Below, piece by piece: positions 1 through 16,230 of a stretch of DNA of 64,000 nucleotides. Each line of letters opens with the position of its first letter. Position 1 is the first letter of the stretch. The notes beneath the pieces were generated by a model. The model was not told where the DNA came from and ran no database searches. It saw only the letters and a program-made list of their open reading frames with translations. Location: positions 28,819,084 to 28,883,083 of the forward strand of contig CM060342.1 in assembly GCA_030674155.1 (NCBI GenBank), given 5' to 3'. Source of the DNA: Stramonita haemastoma (taxonomy: Eukaryota > Mollusca > Gastropoda > Neogastropoda > Muricidae). Both the position numbers and the translations under genes were made by a program.

Positions 1-579
1 CCACTAGACTACGGCGGCAGCCAACACTTGCATATATACTACATGCATTTTTGTCTTGATTTTTTTTTTTTTAATCAATCAGAGTTTTCCCTAACTCTCA
101 GAGGACGGCTGTCCGCTATAGCGGATCAGTGTAAAGCAACAGTTTTGGATGGCCGTCTGTGACAGCAGATTTGCAGTTTGCATATTTTCACGCAGCGGCC
201 GCATGATACTATGACAAGTACAGCTTAACATAGCTTTGTGGGCCTATCCAAGGTCGAATGCAGAGGGTTGTTGGGTGATTCCGTGTGTTCTGAAATCTTT
301 GTTCGTGGTTGCAGAGAATTGCCGACACAGAGTAGTGACACGGAGTACAAAATTTGGAGTATTTTGTTCGTGCTAGTCAAAGCTCAAATATTAAAGTGAG
401 AGCTTCAATCTTTTGATATGTACTAGCCCAGCATGTTATTAATAAGGTAAGAAAATGTCGTTTACTTGCTATGTGTTTTGTATTTTTTATGATTTTTTTT
501 CACTAACCATTACAAATGGGCCGTCTGTAGGGAAAAGCAAGGGAAAGAACTGGCCATCCCGAGTGAGCTAAAGCCTTCC
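1..579. other. Unassigned non-coding sequence
   Basis: No exon, repeat family or RNA gene could be supported here. If gene 1 begins left of the window, this is part of one of its introns. Confidence 0.4.
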
Positions 580-775
580 ATAGGGACACCAGGGGCTCTT
601 TCAGTATAAAAAGCGTCCTCGCCTTCTGGAAATTCTGTGCAAGAAATTTCCACTTTTTCTATCTCTCTCTGTTTCTGTCTTTCTCCTTACCTGTCTATCA
701 TCTCTCTTGCTTATTTTCTGCCTTACCAGTCCACGCTCCTGCCTTTTTTTTTCAAGCAAATCTTTTAAACACTAA
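580..775 (+). repeat. Dispersed repeat family F, copy 1
   Basis: This stretch resembles 25225-25545 and 11090-11415 in order and wording. All share a block around 'ccttctggaaattc', then a pyrimidine-rich stretch rich in 'tttctgcct'. It is an old interspersed element of unknown class; no ends or target duplications were resolved. Confidence 0.6.
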
Positions 776-829
776 TCTGTTTTCGTTATATGACATTTTG
801 CCTATGTTTTGTTTTGTTTTGTTTTTTTA

Positions 830-1445
830 TGGATGGGCACAGGATGTCCATTCTGCAGTGGTATTTGTCCATGTTGCATTTTTATTTATATTTTTGTACT
901 TTAAAATGTTTGTTAACCTTTTTTGTAATCTGGAGATGATAAATTAAGCAGAATTGCTGGCATTCTCATCACAGCCTAGCCGCCGCCGTAGCCTAGTGGT
1001 TAGGGCGTTGGACTCGTAATCTAAAGGTTGCGGGTTCGATCCCAGCTTTCAGCTATGGCATTGTGCCCTTGGAAAAGGCACTTTACGGCTATTTTCTCAC
1101 CCCACCCAGGTGTAAAAGGGGTACCAACCTTGTGTTGGGGGTTAACCCTGCGATAGACTGGCGTCCTATCCAGGGGGGAGTCTATGACTCCCAGTCGCTT
1201 AACGCCACAGAAACCGGGATAAGCACTGGCCTGATGAGCCTTAGGCTCGGGACAGACTTTAACTTTAACTCATCACAGCCTAGTTTATTAACCTGAAGGA
1301 ATGGAATAATTTACGTATTATGTCATTTAATGTTAGTTTCATTTTTTCAGATGGACAGTCTTAAATATTTGAAGATATTAGGAAGTGCTGGTTTTAAACC
1401 CGAAGTTGAAAGTTACTGGAGCCACTGAAACTGAATGAGGTGACA
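830..1445 (+). repeat. Dispersed repeat R1, interrupted by a SINE
   Basis: The flanks of the SINE at 980-1269 (830-979 and 1284-1445) match, in inverted orientation, a continuous stretch at about 37240-37565. Shared blocks include 'cattctgcagtgg', 'gaagtgctggtttt' and 'tggagccactgaaactgaa'. This copy carries the SINE; the other is an empty site. The class of the host repeat is unknown. Confidence 0.75.
980..1269 (+). mobile_element. tRNA-derived SINE (family A) with 14-bp target duplications
   Basis: The 5' part is tRNA-like, with an A-box-like stretch at about 994-1011 and a perfect B box (GGTTCGATCC) at 1033-1042. The body ends in a short TTTAAC-type repeat. The element is bounded by perfect 14-bp direct repeats, tcatcacagcctag, at 966-979 and 1270-1283. 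The related locus at 37240-37565 lacks the insert, which confirms the boundaries. The 77-residue open frame across it is not a gene. Confidence 0.9.
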
Positions 1446-1744
1446 GCCCTGATATGGCTTTCATAGTCGGTAGAGCTATAAACAATATGGTTTGGTATCC
1501 TAAAGATAATTTTCTCTGCAAGTCATGATTTTTACCTGAAAACGTGCGCTTTTTTCAAAAATGTCTAAAAAGTCAAAGACTTGTAGTACTTTTTCATTAG
1601 TTTTCCTTCTTCTCCCCCTCCCCCCTCCCCCCTCCCCTTACAGTTGTACTTCTCTAATAGATCTGAAGTTTTCGGTCCCTTTCCTCAACTCCCTGTTTGT
1701 GAATGGGTTGAAAAGCCTAACACAATAAATCTTTGTCATTGTCA

Positions 1745-1789
1745 TTGTCTCTCTCTGCTCTGTCTCTCTCTGTCTCTCTGTGTCTCTGT

Positions 1790-1877
<88 letters not shown>

Positions 1878-1930
1878 CTCTCCCCCTTTCTCTCTATGTC
1901 TCTCTCACCCTCTTCTCTCTCTCTCTCTCG

Positions 1931-2018
<88 letters not shown>

Positions 2019-2056
2019 CTCTCTCGTCTGTCTCTGTCTCTGTCTCTGTCTCTCCT

Positions 2057-2137
<81 letters not shown>

Positions 2138-2158
2138 GTTTTCAAGTTTTCTCTCTCC

Positions 2159-2191
<33 letters not shown>

Positions 2192-2204
2192 CTCTCTCTC
2201 TCTC

Positions 2205-2249
<45 letters not shown>

Positions 2250-2535
2250 AAATGCGCTATTCGCTATATCTCGCTTTATAAATTCCATGTATTCTTCTTC
2301 TTCTCTCTTTTTCTCTCACTCCCCCCTCTCCCTCTTTCTCTCCCCCTCTCTCTCTCTCCCTCTTTCTCTCCCTCTCTCTCTCTCACCCTCACCCCCCTCT
2401 CTCTCTCTCACCCCCCTCTCTCTCTCACCCCCCTCTCTCACTCACACCCTCCCTCTCTCTCTCTCCCTCACCCCCCTCTCTCTCTCACCCCCCTCTCTCA
2501 CTCACACCCTCTTTCTCTCCCTTTCTCTCTCTCCC
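1745..2535. repeat. Long CT-rich microsatellite
   Basis: Nearly 800 bp of (CT)n with interruptions that grade into CCCCCT-type repeats. The Ser/Leu and Arg/Glu open frames across it are repeat artefacts. Confidence 0.97.
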
Positions 2536-2647
2536 TACATGCCAAGGTATAATTACGGCAAATTCTTATCAACTGTTACGTGTAGTTACATTTCATTTTC
2601 TTCACTGTTTTCTTCCACTTGAATTATATTCTGGCCAAAGGCCAAAG

Positions 2648-2785
2648 TACATCGGTGGTCTAGGTGGTCACGCGCCTTGCCTAGAAAGCAAAAAGTCTGG
2701 GTCGGAGTGTGCAGGGTTCGTACCCCCGTTTGGACCCAAAACTTTTTCCCCATCCATTAGACCCTGAGTGGTGGTCTGGGCGCTA

Positions 2786-2816
<31 letters not shown>

Positions 2817-3077
2817 CGTGTGTTACACATCACTATTTAATGCACGTAAAAGAACCCACGGCAACAAGGGGGTTGTCCCTGGCAAAATTCTGTAGAAAAA
2901 AGCCACTCTGATAGGGAAACAAACACACTTGCATGCAGGAAAAAGAAAAAAAAAAAATGGGTAGGCGCTGCACATGTGGCGACGCGCTCTCCCCGGGGAG
3001 AGCAGCCCAAATTTCACGCAGAGAAATCTACTGTGACATAAAGTGGTACAAAATACAAAATACAAAAAGTACAATAA
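2648..3077 (+). mobile_element. tRNA-derived SINE (family B)
   Basis: The head has tRNA-like A-box (ggtctaggtggtcacgcgcc) and B-box (gggttcgtaccc) blocks. The body includes 'gatgagacgataaaccgagg' and 'gagcagcccaaatttcacg', and the tail is (acaaaat)n. Related copies are at 57425-57830 (plus), 36120-36400 (minus) and, more diverged, 12500-12790. The 3' half recurs near 13290-13380. Confidence 0.8.
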
Positions 3078-3099
3078 GTGATTTCAGTGCTCAGTGTGT

Positions 3100-3100
<1 letters not shown>

Positions 3101-3183
<83 letters not shown>
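3101..3183. repeat. CT microsatellite forming the polypyrimidine tract of a gene 1 acceptor
   Basis: About 80 bp of (CT)n runs directly into the acceptor cccccacag at 3183-3191. It serves as the pyrimidine tract of the intron before exon 3192-3521. Confidence 0.9.
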
Positions 3184-3185
<2 letters not shown>

Positions 3186-3191
3186 CCACAG

Positions 3192-8365
<5,174 letters not shown>

Positions 8366-8388
<23 letters not shown>

Positions 8389-9310
8389 ACAGCAAAAGTG
8401 TACTGTACACAGTGGGGTACACAGTGGGGTAGACAGCAGGAGCTGTACTGTACACAGTGGGGTAGACTGCAGCAGTGTACTGTACACAGTGGGGTAGACA
8501 GCAGGAGCTGTACTGTACACAGTGGGGTAGACTGCAGCAGTGTACTGTACACAGTGGGGTAGACAGCAGGAGCTGTACTGTACACAGTGGGGTAGACTGC
8601 AGCAGTGTACTGTACACAGTGGGGTAGACTGCAGCAGTGTACTGTACACAGTGGGGTAGACTGCAGCAGTGTACTGTACACAGTGGGGTAGACTGCAGCA
8701 GTGTACTGTACACAGTGGGGTAGACTGCAGCAGTGTACTGTACACAGTGGGGTAGACTGCAGCAGTGTACTGTACACAGTGGGGTAGACTGCAGCAGTGT
8801 ACTGTACACAGTGGGGTAGACAGCCACAGTGTACTGTACACAGTGGGGTACACAGCCACAGTGTACTGTACACAGTGGGGTAGACAGCAACAGCTCTACA
8901 CAGTGGGGTAGACAGCAACAGCTCTACACAGTGGGGTAGACAGCAGCAACAGTGTACTGTACACAGTGGGGTAGACAGCAACAGCTCTACACAGTGGGGT
9001 AGACAGCAGCAACAGTGTACTGTACACAGTGGGGTAGACAGCAGCAACAGTGTACCATACACAGTGGGGTAGACAGCAGCAACAGTGTACCATACACAGT
9101 GGGGTAGACAGCAGCAACAGTGTACCATACACAGTGGGGTAGACAGCAGCAACAGTGTACCGTACACAGTGGGGTAGACAGCAGCAACAGTGTACCGTAC
9201 ACAGTGGGGTAGACAGCAGCAACAGTGTACCGTACACAGTGGGGTAGACAGCAACAGCTGTACACAGTGGGGTAGACAGCAACAGCTGTACACAGTGGGG
9301 TAGCAGCAGT
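8366..9310. repeat. 32-36 bp minisatellite grown from the stop-codon region of gene 1
   Basis: About 28 units of 'tgtactgtacacagtggggt' plus 'agactgcagcag' or 'agacagcagcaaca'. The unit spacing is 32 bp in the middle and about 35 bp distally. The unit matches the end of the coding exon (gagctgtacactgtggggtag). Each unit holds a near-palindrome, tgtactgtaca. It forms the start of the 3' UTR. The long Cys/His/Val-rich minus-strand frames here are repeat artefacts. Confidence 0.95.
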
Positions 9311-10516
9311 AGTAGGCACCCATCAGTCTCAGGAAGACTATGGAGTTGCGCTCTAGTCTTTTAGAGCGCAAAAGCCTGGGTAAGTCAGTATGGAGGGCAA
9401 GCTGTTACCCATGCAGCATACCCCCCCCTCTCCACGCCACTGGAATGATCCATTGGAAAGGCAATGACCGATGCAAGTGGTTCCAGTACCGTCACAGGAG
9501 CCACCAGAACGTTGCCACATACCTACAGCCCCGAGCCGCCCTGGGACTCCCAACTCCCCGATTTTTCCTCAGGGATGGTGTCTAAACACGACACCTGTGT
9601 GCATGCTGGTTTTTTTTAATATAAAAAGTCGTCTGCTGCAAACTCGGTCAATTCGATCAAGATTGTGTGTGTGTGTGTGCGCGCGCATGTGCATTCGCAA
9701 GTGTGTGTGTGTGTGCATGGGGGGGTGACAAAAGTAAATGAAAGGAATGATGGGTGTCAGAGCAGTTTGTTATCAGTCTGTTGTAGGTGTGCCTGTTTGC
9801 ATGATTTGTGCAGAAGAGCTGTGGTTTGTGTGCATGTGCGAAATGCATGACACGTGAAGAGCAAGGTGTCCATAACATTTGCATATTTTTTTTTTTAAAT
9901 TGTTCTTTTTGGCTGCTTGGCCTGCAAGACTGTGAACAGAGTATGATGTAAACTGTTCACAATTTTTTTGGGTGAACGGATTTTGTTTTATTTTATTTTT
10001 GTTTCTCAACTAGAGCTCTGAGGTTTGTTTACCATTGGTGAGATGTTTGCATTTGCGACTGTTTATTTCCCACCTTGTAAGGTAGCTACACTCAAACTTC
10101 GGTGATTCAGGTGGGAATTGAACCTTCCAGTTTTGTCAGGAATATCGGAGGTACCTCCTTGCTCTCTATCTGATTTTCAACTGTCATGGGTTCTTTTGAC
10201 ATGCACAAGTTCATAATCACACAGGTCCACCTGGTTTAGGATCTTCTCTGAAAGACTTGACACTCGGTTCAGTTTCCCCATCAGGACTGGGAAGAAAGGG
10301 CAAGGCAGAGAATCGAACCTGCTTGTCAGGCAGGTGAACGTCTAAGCCATCCTGCCACATTCCTTAATTGTAAATAATGTTTAACTGCATAACAGTCTCT
10401 TTCTTAATGTGTATGCATGTTCTGGAAAAGTTATGGTTTGGTTTTTTTGGGGGGGGCAAATTGACCACTCTGAATCTGAATTCATATTGCCAAGGTTGTT
10501 TTATTGTTTTTCTTGT
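9311..10516. other. Probable 3' UTR of gene 1 with dispersed repeats
   Basis: No coding exon seen. It holds a family-H-related block near 9575-9612, TG runs at 9664-9715, a family H copy at 10010-10100, and a degenerate tRNA-SINE-like block at 10240-10365. Confidence 0.5.
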
Positions 10517-10581
10517 AATAAAAAATTGAATGATGATTATGATTGTAATAAAAATTAAATGATGATTATGATTGTAATAAA
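10517..10581 (+). terminator. Candidate poly(A) signals of gene 1
   Basis: Three AATAAA hexamers at 10517, 10547 and 10576 lie in a small tandem repeat and are followed by a T/GT-rich stretch (ttttgtgttctgtttcc). They would give a 3' UTR of about 2.2 kb. This is a motif prediction only. Confidence 0.5.
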
Positions 10582-11089
10582 AATTAAATGATTATGATTT
10601 TGTGTTCTGTTTCCTTTCTTTGTTTACAAGTATTCGTTTCAAATAGAAATTCTTGTGTATCACTTCATCATGGTTCTTTTTTTCATCAACGATATCATAT
10701 AGGTCCTTAGATACTGTCGTCATCATTTAGATATTTCTGTCCCGAGGAATTCATATCAGTCATGAAGTTCACTATGTGCCTCATTCATGTTACACTCAAA
10801 CACAAATATGGCCATAGTGCTCTCCCCCCCCCCCCCCCCCCCCCTCCCTCTCTCCCAGGCTGATGTAAACTTTGTTCGCTCATCTAATATACTCTATAAA
10901 CTAAAATTTGTTCATTGTTCTGCCATTGTCCATAAATCACAACTTGAAATATTTTGTTAACAGAAAAGGGTAAGGATGTGTAAGAATTTTTAGATTTAAA
11001 AAAAATGCAGGCCTACCAGTGTCAAAGTGAACATTTCCTTGTTGTGTGACCACATGTGGGTCAGCTATACATGATAGAAATCCCTTATA

Positions 11090-11415
11090 AATAATATCAG
11101 CTCCCCTGTGGGGATGCCTGGGGCCTGACAGTGTAAGTGGCTTCCCCACCTTCTGGAAATTCCATGCTAGAAACTCCCTCTTTGCTACCCCTATCTTTGT
11201 TTCTGCCTTGTTCTCTTCATTCCTGTCACCCCCGTCTTGTCTATTTTCTGCCTTCTTGGTCTTTTCTCCAGCCTTTTGTCCAGAAAGACATAAAATAACA
11301 ATTCTTTCCCACGCTAACATCAGATGCTCTGGGCCTGACTTGGCAAGTATTTAATGGTACCACAACATGTTTTCACTCATATGACAGACAACAATAGTCA
11401 CTGTCTTGGCATTTG
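11090..11415 (+). repeat. Dispersed repeat family F, copy 2
   Basis: Similar in order to 25225-25545: 'ggggatgcctgggg', 'ccaccttctggaaattcc', a pyrimidine-rich middle, then 'gggcctgacttg' and 'aatagt' with 'ctgtc'. An unclassified interspersed element of about 325 bp. Confidence 0.7.
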
Positions 11416-11497
11416 ACCAAAAAAAATATATATATCATTAGCTTCCAGGGGGTTGCAGAAACATCCAACATTCCCAGATATCGTCATAAGTTCCCTA

Positions 11498-12176
11498 AGG
11501 ACTTACGGTACTCAAGACAAATGCAGCCAATGCAACACCCATCACAGTCAAAGGAGAAGCGCTGGAAGAGGTGGAAAGCTTCACATACCTCGGCAGCATC
11601 GTGGACACACAGGGAGGAACAGACACAGACGTCAGAACCCGCATCGGTAAAGCAAGGGCAGCCTTCAAGCAGCTCAGAAACGTCTGGGGATCAAGCGACA
11701 TCAGCATCGCCACCAAGACCAGGCTCTTCAACACCATCATCAAGCCAATACTAATGTATGGAGCAGAGACCTGGAGAAACACCGTCACCACCATGAAGAA
11801 AATCCAGGTCTTCATCAACACCTGCCTCAGGAAGATCCTCAAGATACGCTGGCCAGACAAGATCAGTAATGAAGAATTATGGCAAAGAACCAGACAACAG
11901 CCTGTTGAGAAAGAAATCATACAGAGACGTTGGCGATGGATAGGACACACCCTACGGAAACCTGTATCCAGCATCACAAGACAAGCTCTCACCTGGAATC
12001 CACAAGGGAAAAGAAAGAGAGGGCGGCCTAGAAGTACCTGGCACCGGGACCTGGATGCAGATGCGAAAAAGATGGGCAAGACGTGGGGACAACTGGAACG
12101 CCTAGCCAAGAGCCCAGATGCCTGGAGACAGCTAGTTGGCGGCCTATGCCCCAGAAGGGACCACAGGCAGACATGA
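11498..12176 (+). mobile_element. 5'-truncated LINE, C-terminal reverse transcriptase region
   Basis: A continuous frame ends at 12176. It reads from about 11500 through SFTYLGSIVDTQGG, the KTRLFNTIIKPILMYGAETW block and RRWRWIGHTLRKP to the basic end GKRKRGRPRSTWHRDL. This is the C-terminal part of a non-LTR retrotransposon endonuclease-reverse transcriptase (RTE/CR1-like by memory). The catalytic YxDD region and the endonuclease are absent, so it is a dead 5'-truncated copy. It lies between the two hydrolase-like genes. Confidence 0.88.
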
Positions 12177-12329
12177 CAGGGCTGGGCCAGAGTGACAGGA
12201 ATGAGGGCAGAGGAACAGCAGTACATACTGGAACATCACAATGCAATCAGGCAGCAGCAACAACAACTAAAAGACTATGTTGCGCCCAGTAAGGATCATG
12301 GGATTTTTTCATATTATTTTTATTGCTTC

Positions 12330-12413
12330 TTGGCTGGAGCTCCGAGGTTTACAAATGGTGAGATTATGCGTTTGCGACCATTTTTACCTACCATGAAGGT
12401 AGCCACATTCTGA

Positions 12414-12415
<2 letters not shown>
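12330..12415 (+). repeat. Dispersed repeat family H
   Basis: Contains 'ggagctccgaggttta' and 'aaggtagccacattctgac', and is followed by a poly-G run at 12416-12444. Confidence 0.6.
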
Positions 12416-12446
<31 letters not shown>

Positions 12447-12499
12447 CAAAGGTAGTGTGGAGATTACTGGCCATCAAGATTTTAATCTGCATGGTGGAT

Positions 12500-12790
12500 C
12501 AAGGGTCTAGCAGTAGCATACATCCATCTCTAGTGGAAAGAGAGAAGTCGTGGCTTTGATTCCGGTGTTATGTGAGGACTTTCCCTAATGCACTAAACCA
12601 TGAATGGTCTAAATGATAATCTTTCAGACGAGGATATGTTAAGCCCAGCCCATGCTTACAATGTACATTCACTGTACCTTAAAAGGACAGTACCCACAGT
12701 CATAACAGAACAGTTGTTCCTGTCAAAATTTCTGTAAGAATCCATCCAGAGTGGGGACAGACAGTTGTCTTGGGTGTTGTCGCTTAATCC
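12500..12790 (+). mobile_element. Diverged tRNA-derived SINE (family B)
   Basis: It has the family B order: 'ggtctagcagtagca' head, B-box-like 'ctttgattccggtg', 'gaatggtct', 'ctttcagacgagg' and 'ctgtcaaaatttctgtaag'. It is more diverged than the 2648-3077 copy. Confidence 0.6.
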
Positions 12791-12975
12791 TTCCAGGAAC
12801 TACCCAGCATAACACGAGGTAGATAGTTACATAGTATAGGAACAAAACTTAAATACAACTGGATGACGCACGTGAACCATTCAAATTCAGCTGTTTAACT
12901 AGCTCATATAACTCCCCAAAAGTCCTTCGGATAAGACTATAAACCGAGGTCCCATGTACTAATGCACACAGAACA

Positions 12976-13235
12976 GGAAGGACGGTGGCAGGATGGTTAA
13001 GACGTTCGCCTGCCGATATGTAAACCGCGAGTTTCTGGGTTCGTACCCAGCTCGCCCTTTCTTCCCAGTTTGACGAAAAAATCTAACTGAATGTCAAAGT
13101 CATTCGGATGAGACTATAAACCGAGGTCCCGTGTGCAAACGCACGCAGAACATCTTGCGCACACGTTAAAATCCCATTCCGCCTTTTGGAAGAGCAGGCC
13201 ATGGTGTGCCTGTAGGAGCGGATGACAATTATTTT
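12976..13235 (+). mobile_element. tRNA-derived SINE (family C), full head
   Basis: The tRNA-like head (ggcaggatggttaagacgtt, B box gggttcgtacccag) is followed by 'gatgagactataaaccgagg', 'cgcacgcagaacatcttgcg' and 'aggccatggtgtgcc'. Further pieces are at 7665-7745, 13400-13570, 15935-16175, 16690-16830, 18040-18405, 20600-20865, 22640-22830, 26835-27050, 37620-37690, 39080-39195 and 44555-44900. It is the commonest SINE in the window. Confidence 0.8.
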
Positions 13236-13570
13236 TTTTAAAAACCAGCATGCACACAGGTGTTGTGTTTAGACACCATCCCTGTGGGGAAAAAAAATGG
13301 GTAGGCGCTGCACTTGTGGCGACGTGCTCTCCCTGGGGAGAGCAGCCCGAATTTCACGCAGAGAAATCTGTGACATAAAGTGGTATTAAAAAAACACCCT
13401 CTTGTGTACATGTTAAAACCTGTTCCGCTTTTTGGAAGAATTGGCCATTGTGTGCAGGTGGGAACAGATGACAAAATTAAAAAATCTACCTACACTTGGG
13501 GACTGGATGTAAAAAAACAAAAAAAAAAACGCTTGAGTGCTTATACATTATCCTTGAAATAAAAGAATAG

Positions 13571-14750
13571 ATAAAAAAAGAAAGAAATATCCCCACCCCC
13601 AGCCATCTCCTAGTCTACTCCCTCCTGACTTTAACAGAGTGGACATTGGCCTATGTGATGTCCCATCTCTGCACAGCTTCTCGGGTGGGTACAGCTAGCC
13701 AGTTAGGATGTGACCTCTAAAAAGAGGTTGCATCAATTCTACCTTTCACCATGAAGGCGAAGTGTATGCAATGGAGGGCTTTCGACCACTGCCCAAGGAA
13801 ACAGAGCATGGCACAATTTGCAGCAGGTGTGTCTAAATTTAGTAACACAGCGCTGTGACAGGACTCTGATCGCATGGGAGGCAATCTACTTACCACCCCA
13901 TCACATTATTATTATTATTATCATTGTTATTATTATTATTATTATCATTATTATTATTATTATTATCTTTTACTGAGACTGACTAAAACTGAAGCCATAA
14001 AACATCTCTTTTTTCTTTTTTCTTTTTTTTTTTGGGGGGGGGGGGGGGGGGTGAGCATCTTTTCATCCCTTCTTTCAAGATATATCTAGGGGAGGGATTC
14101 CATGTGTTTTGTTTGTTTATTATTGCTTTTAAACAAATTTTTGGTGGTGGTGTTTTAGTGTTGCTGTTTTTTTGGTTGTTGTGGGGTTCGATTATTTTGT
14201 TTGTATTCGTTTTGTTTGTTGTTGTTGTTTATTGGAGGGGGGAGTTTTTTGGTATATTTCCGACAGAAAAATATATGAAAACTCGGTTCATTTGGATTTT
14301 ATGTCAAAGAAGTAGGCCTAGACATATTCACCTATGCATTCACACAGGCCAAATCTTTATCTTTTATGGGTGTAACCAAAGTGCCAAGGCCCAACAGTTG
14401 ACATTCTTTAAAATGCAACATTACGATTGCTTTCATCCATGAAAGCTTTTACCATAACAACCATTTAAAGGGTTTTAAAAAATCATCAGAAGGCAGAGAA
14501 AGGCTGCCTATGGTGAGGTACTATTTGAAAACAGCCATAGTCCTAGGCCTACAGGCTAATTTCCCATCCAGTGTCTCAGTGATTCACAGGTGTGATGAGT
14601 GAGACTATGAACGCATTGTCTGGGCAAGTTTCGGGGTATTAAACAGGGAAACGTCCAACAACAACAATATTAATGTATTCACTGCATGACAGTACACTAT
14701 CAACTTTTTTTCTTTTCCTTTTAATTATAATATTTATATATTTTTAAAGA
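13571..14750. other. Intergenic sequence upstream of gene 2
   Basis: No exon seen. It contains a (TTA)n-type microsatellite at 13903-13967, a poly-T/poly-G stretch at 14010-14051 and T/GT-rich sequence to 14240. An open frame at 14032-14442 starts in poly-G and looks like chance. Confidence 0.5.
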
Positions 14751-14878
14751 CCAAGCGCCTATCCGTTCATTCTCGTAAAATTCGGTGACCTTCGACACTT
14801 CCGAGAGTTTACTCTTTACCCGACTGAACCAGAAATTTTGGCGGATTAAGAAATTTTTGACAAAGCAATTTTCATACA
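14751..14878 (+). promoter_or_regulatory. Likely 5' UTR or promoter-proximal region of gene 2
   Basis: Unique, non-repetitive sequence immediately before the ATG at 14879, richer in CpG than its surroundings. No TATA box at a convincing distance was identified. The transcription start cannot be placed from sequence. Confidence 0.3.
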
Positions 14879-15133
14879 ATGGTGGACTCAGATGAAGATT
14901 TTAAGGCAAAATTCATGGAATATGTTAATTCCAAAGCAAACAAAGTCAGTAACAGCTTCACTATTACAAGCGAAAAGCGTGAGCGGGTCATCCGCTGTTT
15001 GAAAAATCCGCAATCGGAGTCATCCAGCAAATTTCGATTTTGGGTTCGTCAGAAAAAATTCAGACTCATCCAGTCTGAAGATTCTGAGGGTGATATTGTT
15101 GGTATTCCTGCAGATGAAAAAGATGGGGATGAT
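14879..15133 (+). CDS. Gene 2 exon 1, start codon
   Basis: ATG at 14879 is the first Met of the frame; donor GAT|gtaagt, phase 0, 85 codons. Acidic start (MVDSDEDF), then ITSEKRERVIRCL and FRFWVRQKKFRLI, ending in an acidic tail. From memory, this pattern precedes the H2C2 zinc-binding domain in KRBA2-like proteins. Confidence 0.85.
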
Positions 15134-16186
15134 GTAAGTATATTGGCTGAGTTGCTATAGCTGCAGATCGTATGTAACACAGAGCATTTTTTTACATCTC
15201 ATATTTATGTTGTGGGAGGTGTTGGTCGCCATCTTTAATTTTACTGTATTCTTAAATGGCTTTTAACATCGAATTTGTGCAGACCATCTGTGAAATCGAA
15301 AGAAGATGGTTTAGTTTGTAAGCCGTATGGCTTTTGAATTTTTTAAAGATTTTATATTCAAAGCAGAACTGACAGTGTTAGGCCCTACATTTTTTTGTAC
15401 ATGCTATGTTTGATTAAACATGTCAGCCAGACATGGGTTCTGTTATTATAATATTGATTTTTAAAACGTCTTTTCACTTTAAAGCAGACCCCCCAAAAAA
15501 AGAAAAAAGTGTTTGTGTGTGTGTGTTGCATGTGCGCGCGCGCGCGTGCGTGCTTCCGTGGCCGTGCGAGTGTGTGCGTGTGTGTGACACTGTGTGTTTG
15601 TCTGTGTCTGTGTTGATCTGTGTGTGTCTCAGTCTGTGTTGTTCTGTGTGCGTGTGTGTGTGTGTGTTCTAAAAAAGCAAAGATAATGTTACTATGTGTT
15701 ATAAAGAACTAAAAATTACACACACCTCACAAGAGGCCCCTATAGTATAACTTAGTTAATAAGAAAAAACAAAGCCAAGATATTTCATGTGCACAATTCA
15801 GACGACAAGTACTGAATTAGTGGGGGAAAAAAACAAGTTAACAAAGGTAGAAATAACAAATCAAAATGAAATAAAGAACAAATGCATGTTGTGGTTTGTG
15901 TATACATACATGTGTGTTTGTCTTTAAAAAAAAAATTAATTGTATTCTTTTATTCTGAGGATAATGGAATAAACACCCATATGCTTTTTTGCTTCCACTC
16001 CCTGCGTGTATGTTGTTTTGTAAATTTTGTCATCTATTCCCACCGCCACACAATGTGTCAATGACCTACTCATCCAAAAAGCGGAACAGGTTTTAACATG
16101 TGTGTAGAACATGGGACCTCAGTTTTTAGTTTCATCCAAAGGACTTTGACATTTCGTCTAATACAATTTTCTGTGTGTGTTTGTGT

Positions 16187-16230
<44 letters not shown>

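Noticed and set aside
991..1062. Possible tRNA gene
   Set aside because: A and B boxes are present but the sequence is the head of a SINE with target duplications; no intact cloverleaf or acceptor stem could be formed convincingly.
1340..1430. Possible gene 1 exon after 'ttttttcag' with ATG at 1351
   Set aside because: The same sequence recurs inverted at 37240-37345, so it is part of dispersed repeat R1, and its frame ends quickly.
1644..2622. Long Ser/Leu-rich and Arg/Glu-rich open frames
   Set aside because: Translations of a (CT)n microsatellite; no splice, start or family support.
14032..14442. 136-codon plus-strand frame
   Set aside because: Begins in poly-G, runs through T/GT-rich sequence, with no family signal or splice context.
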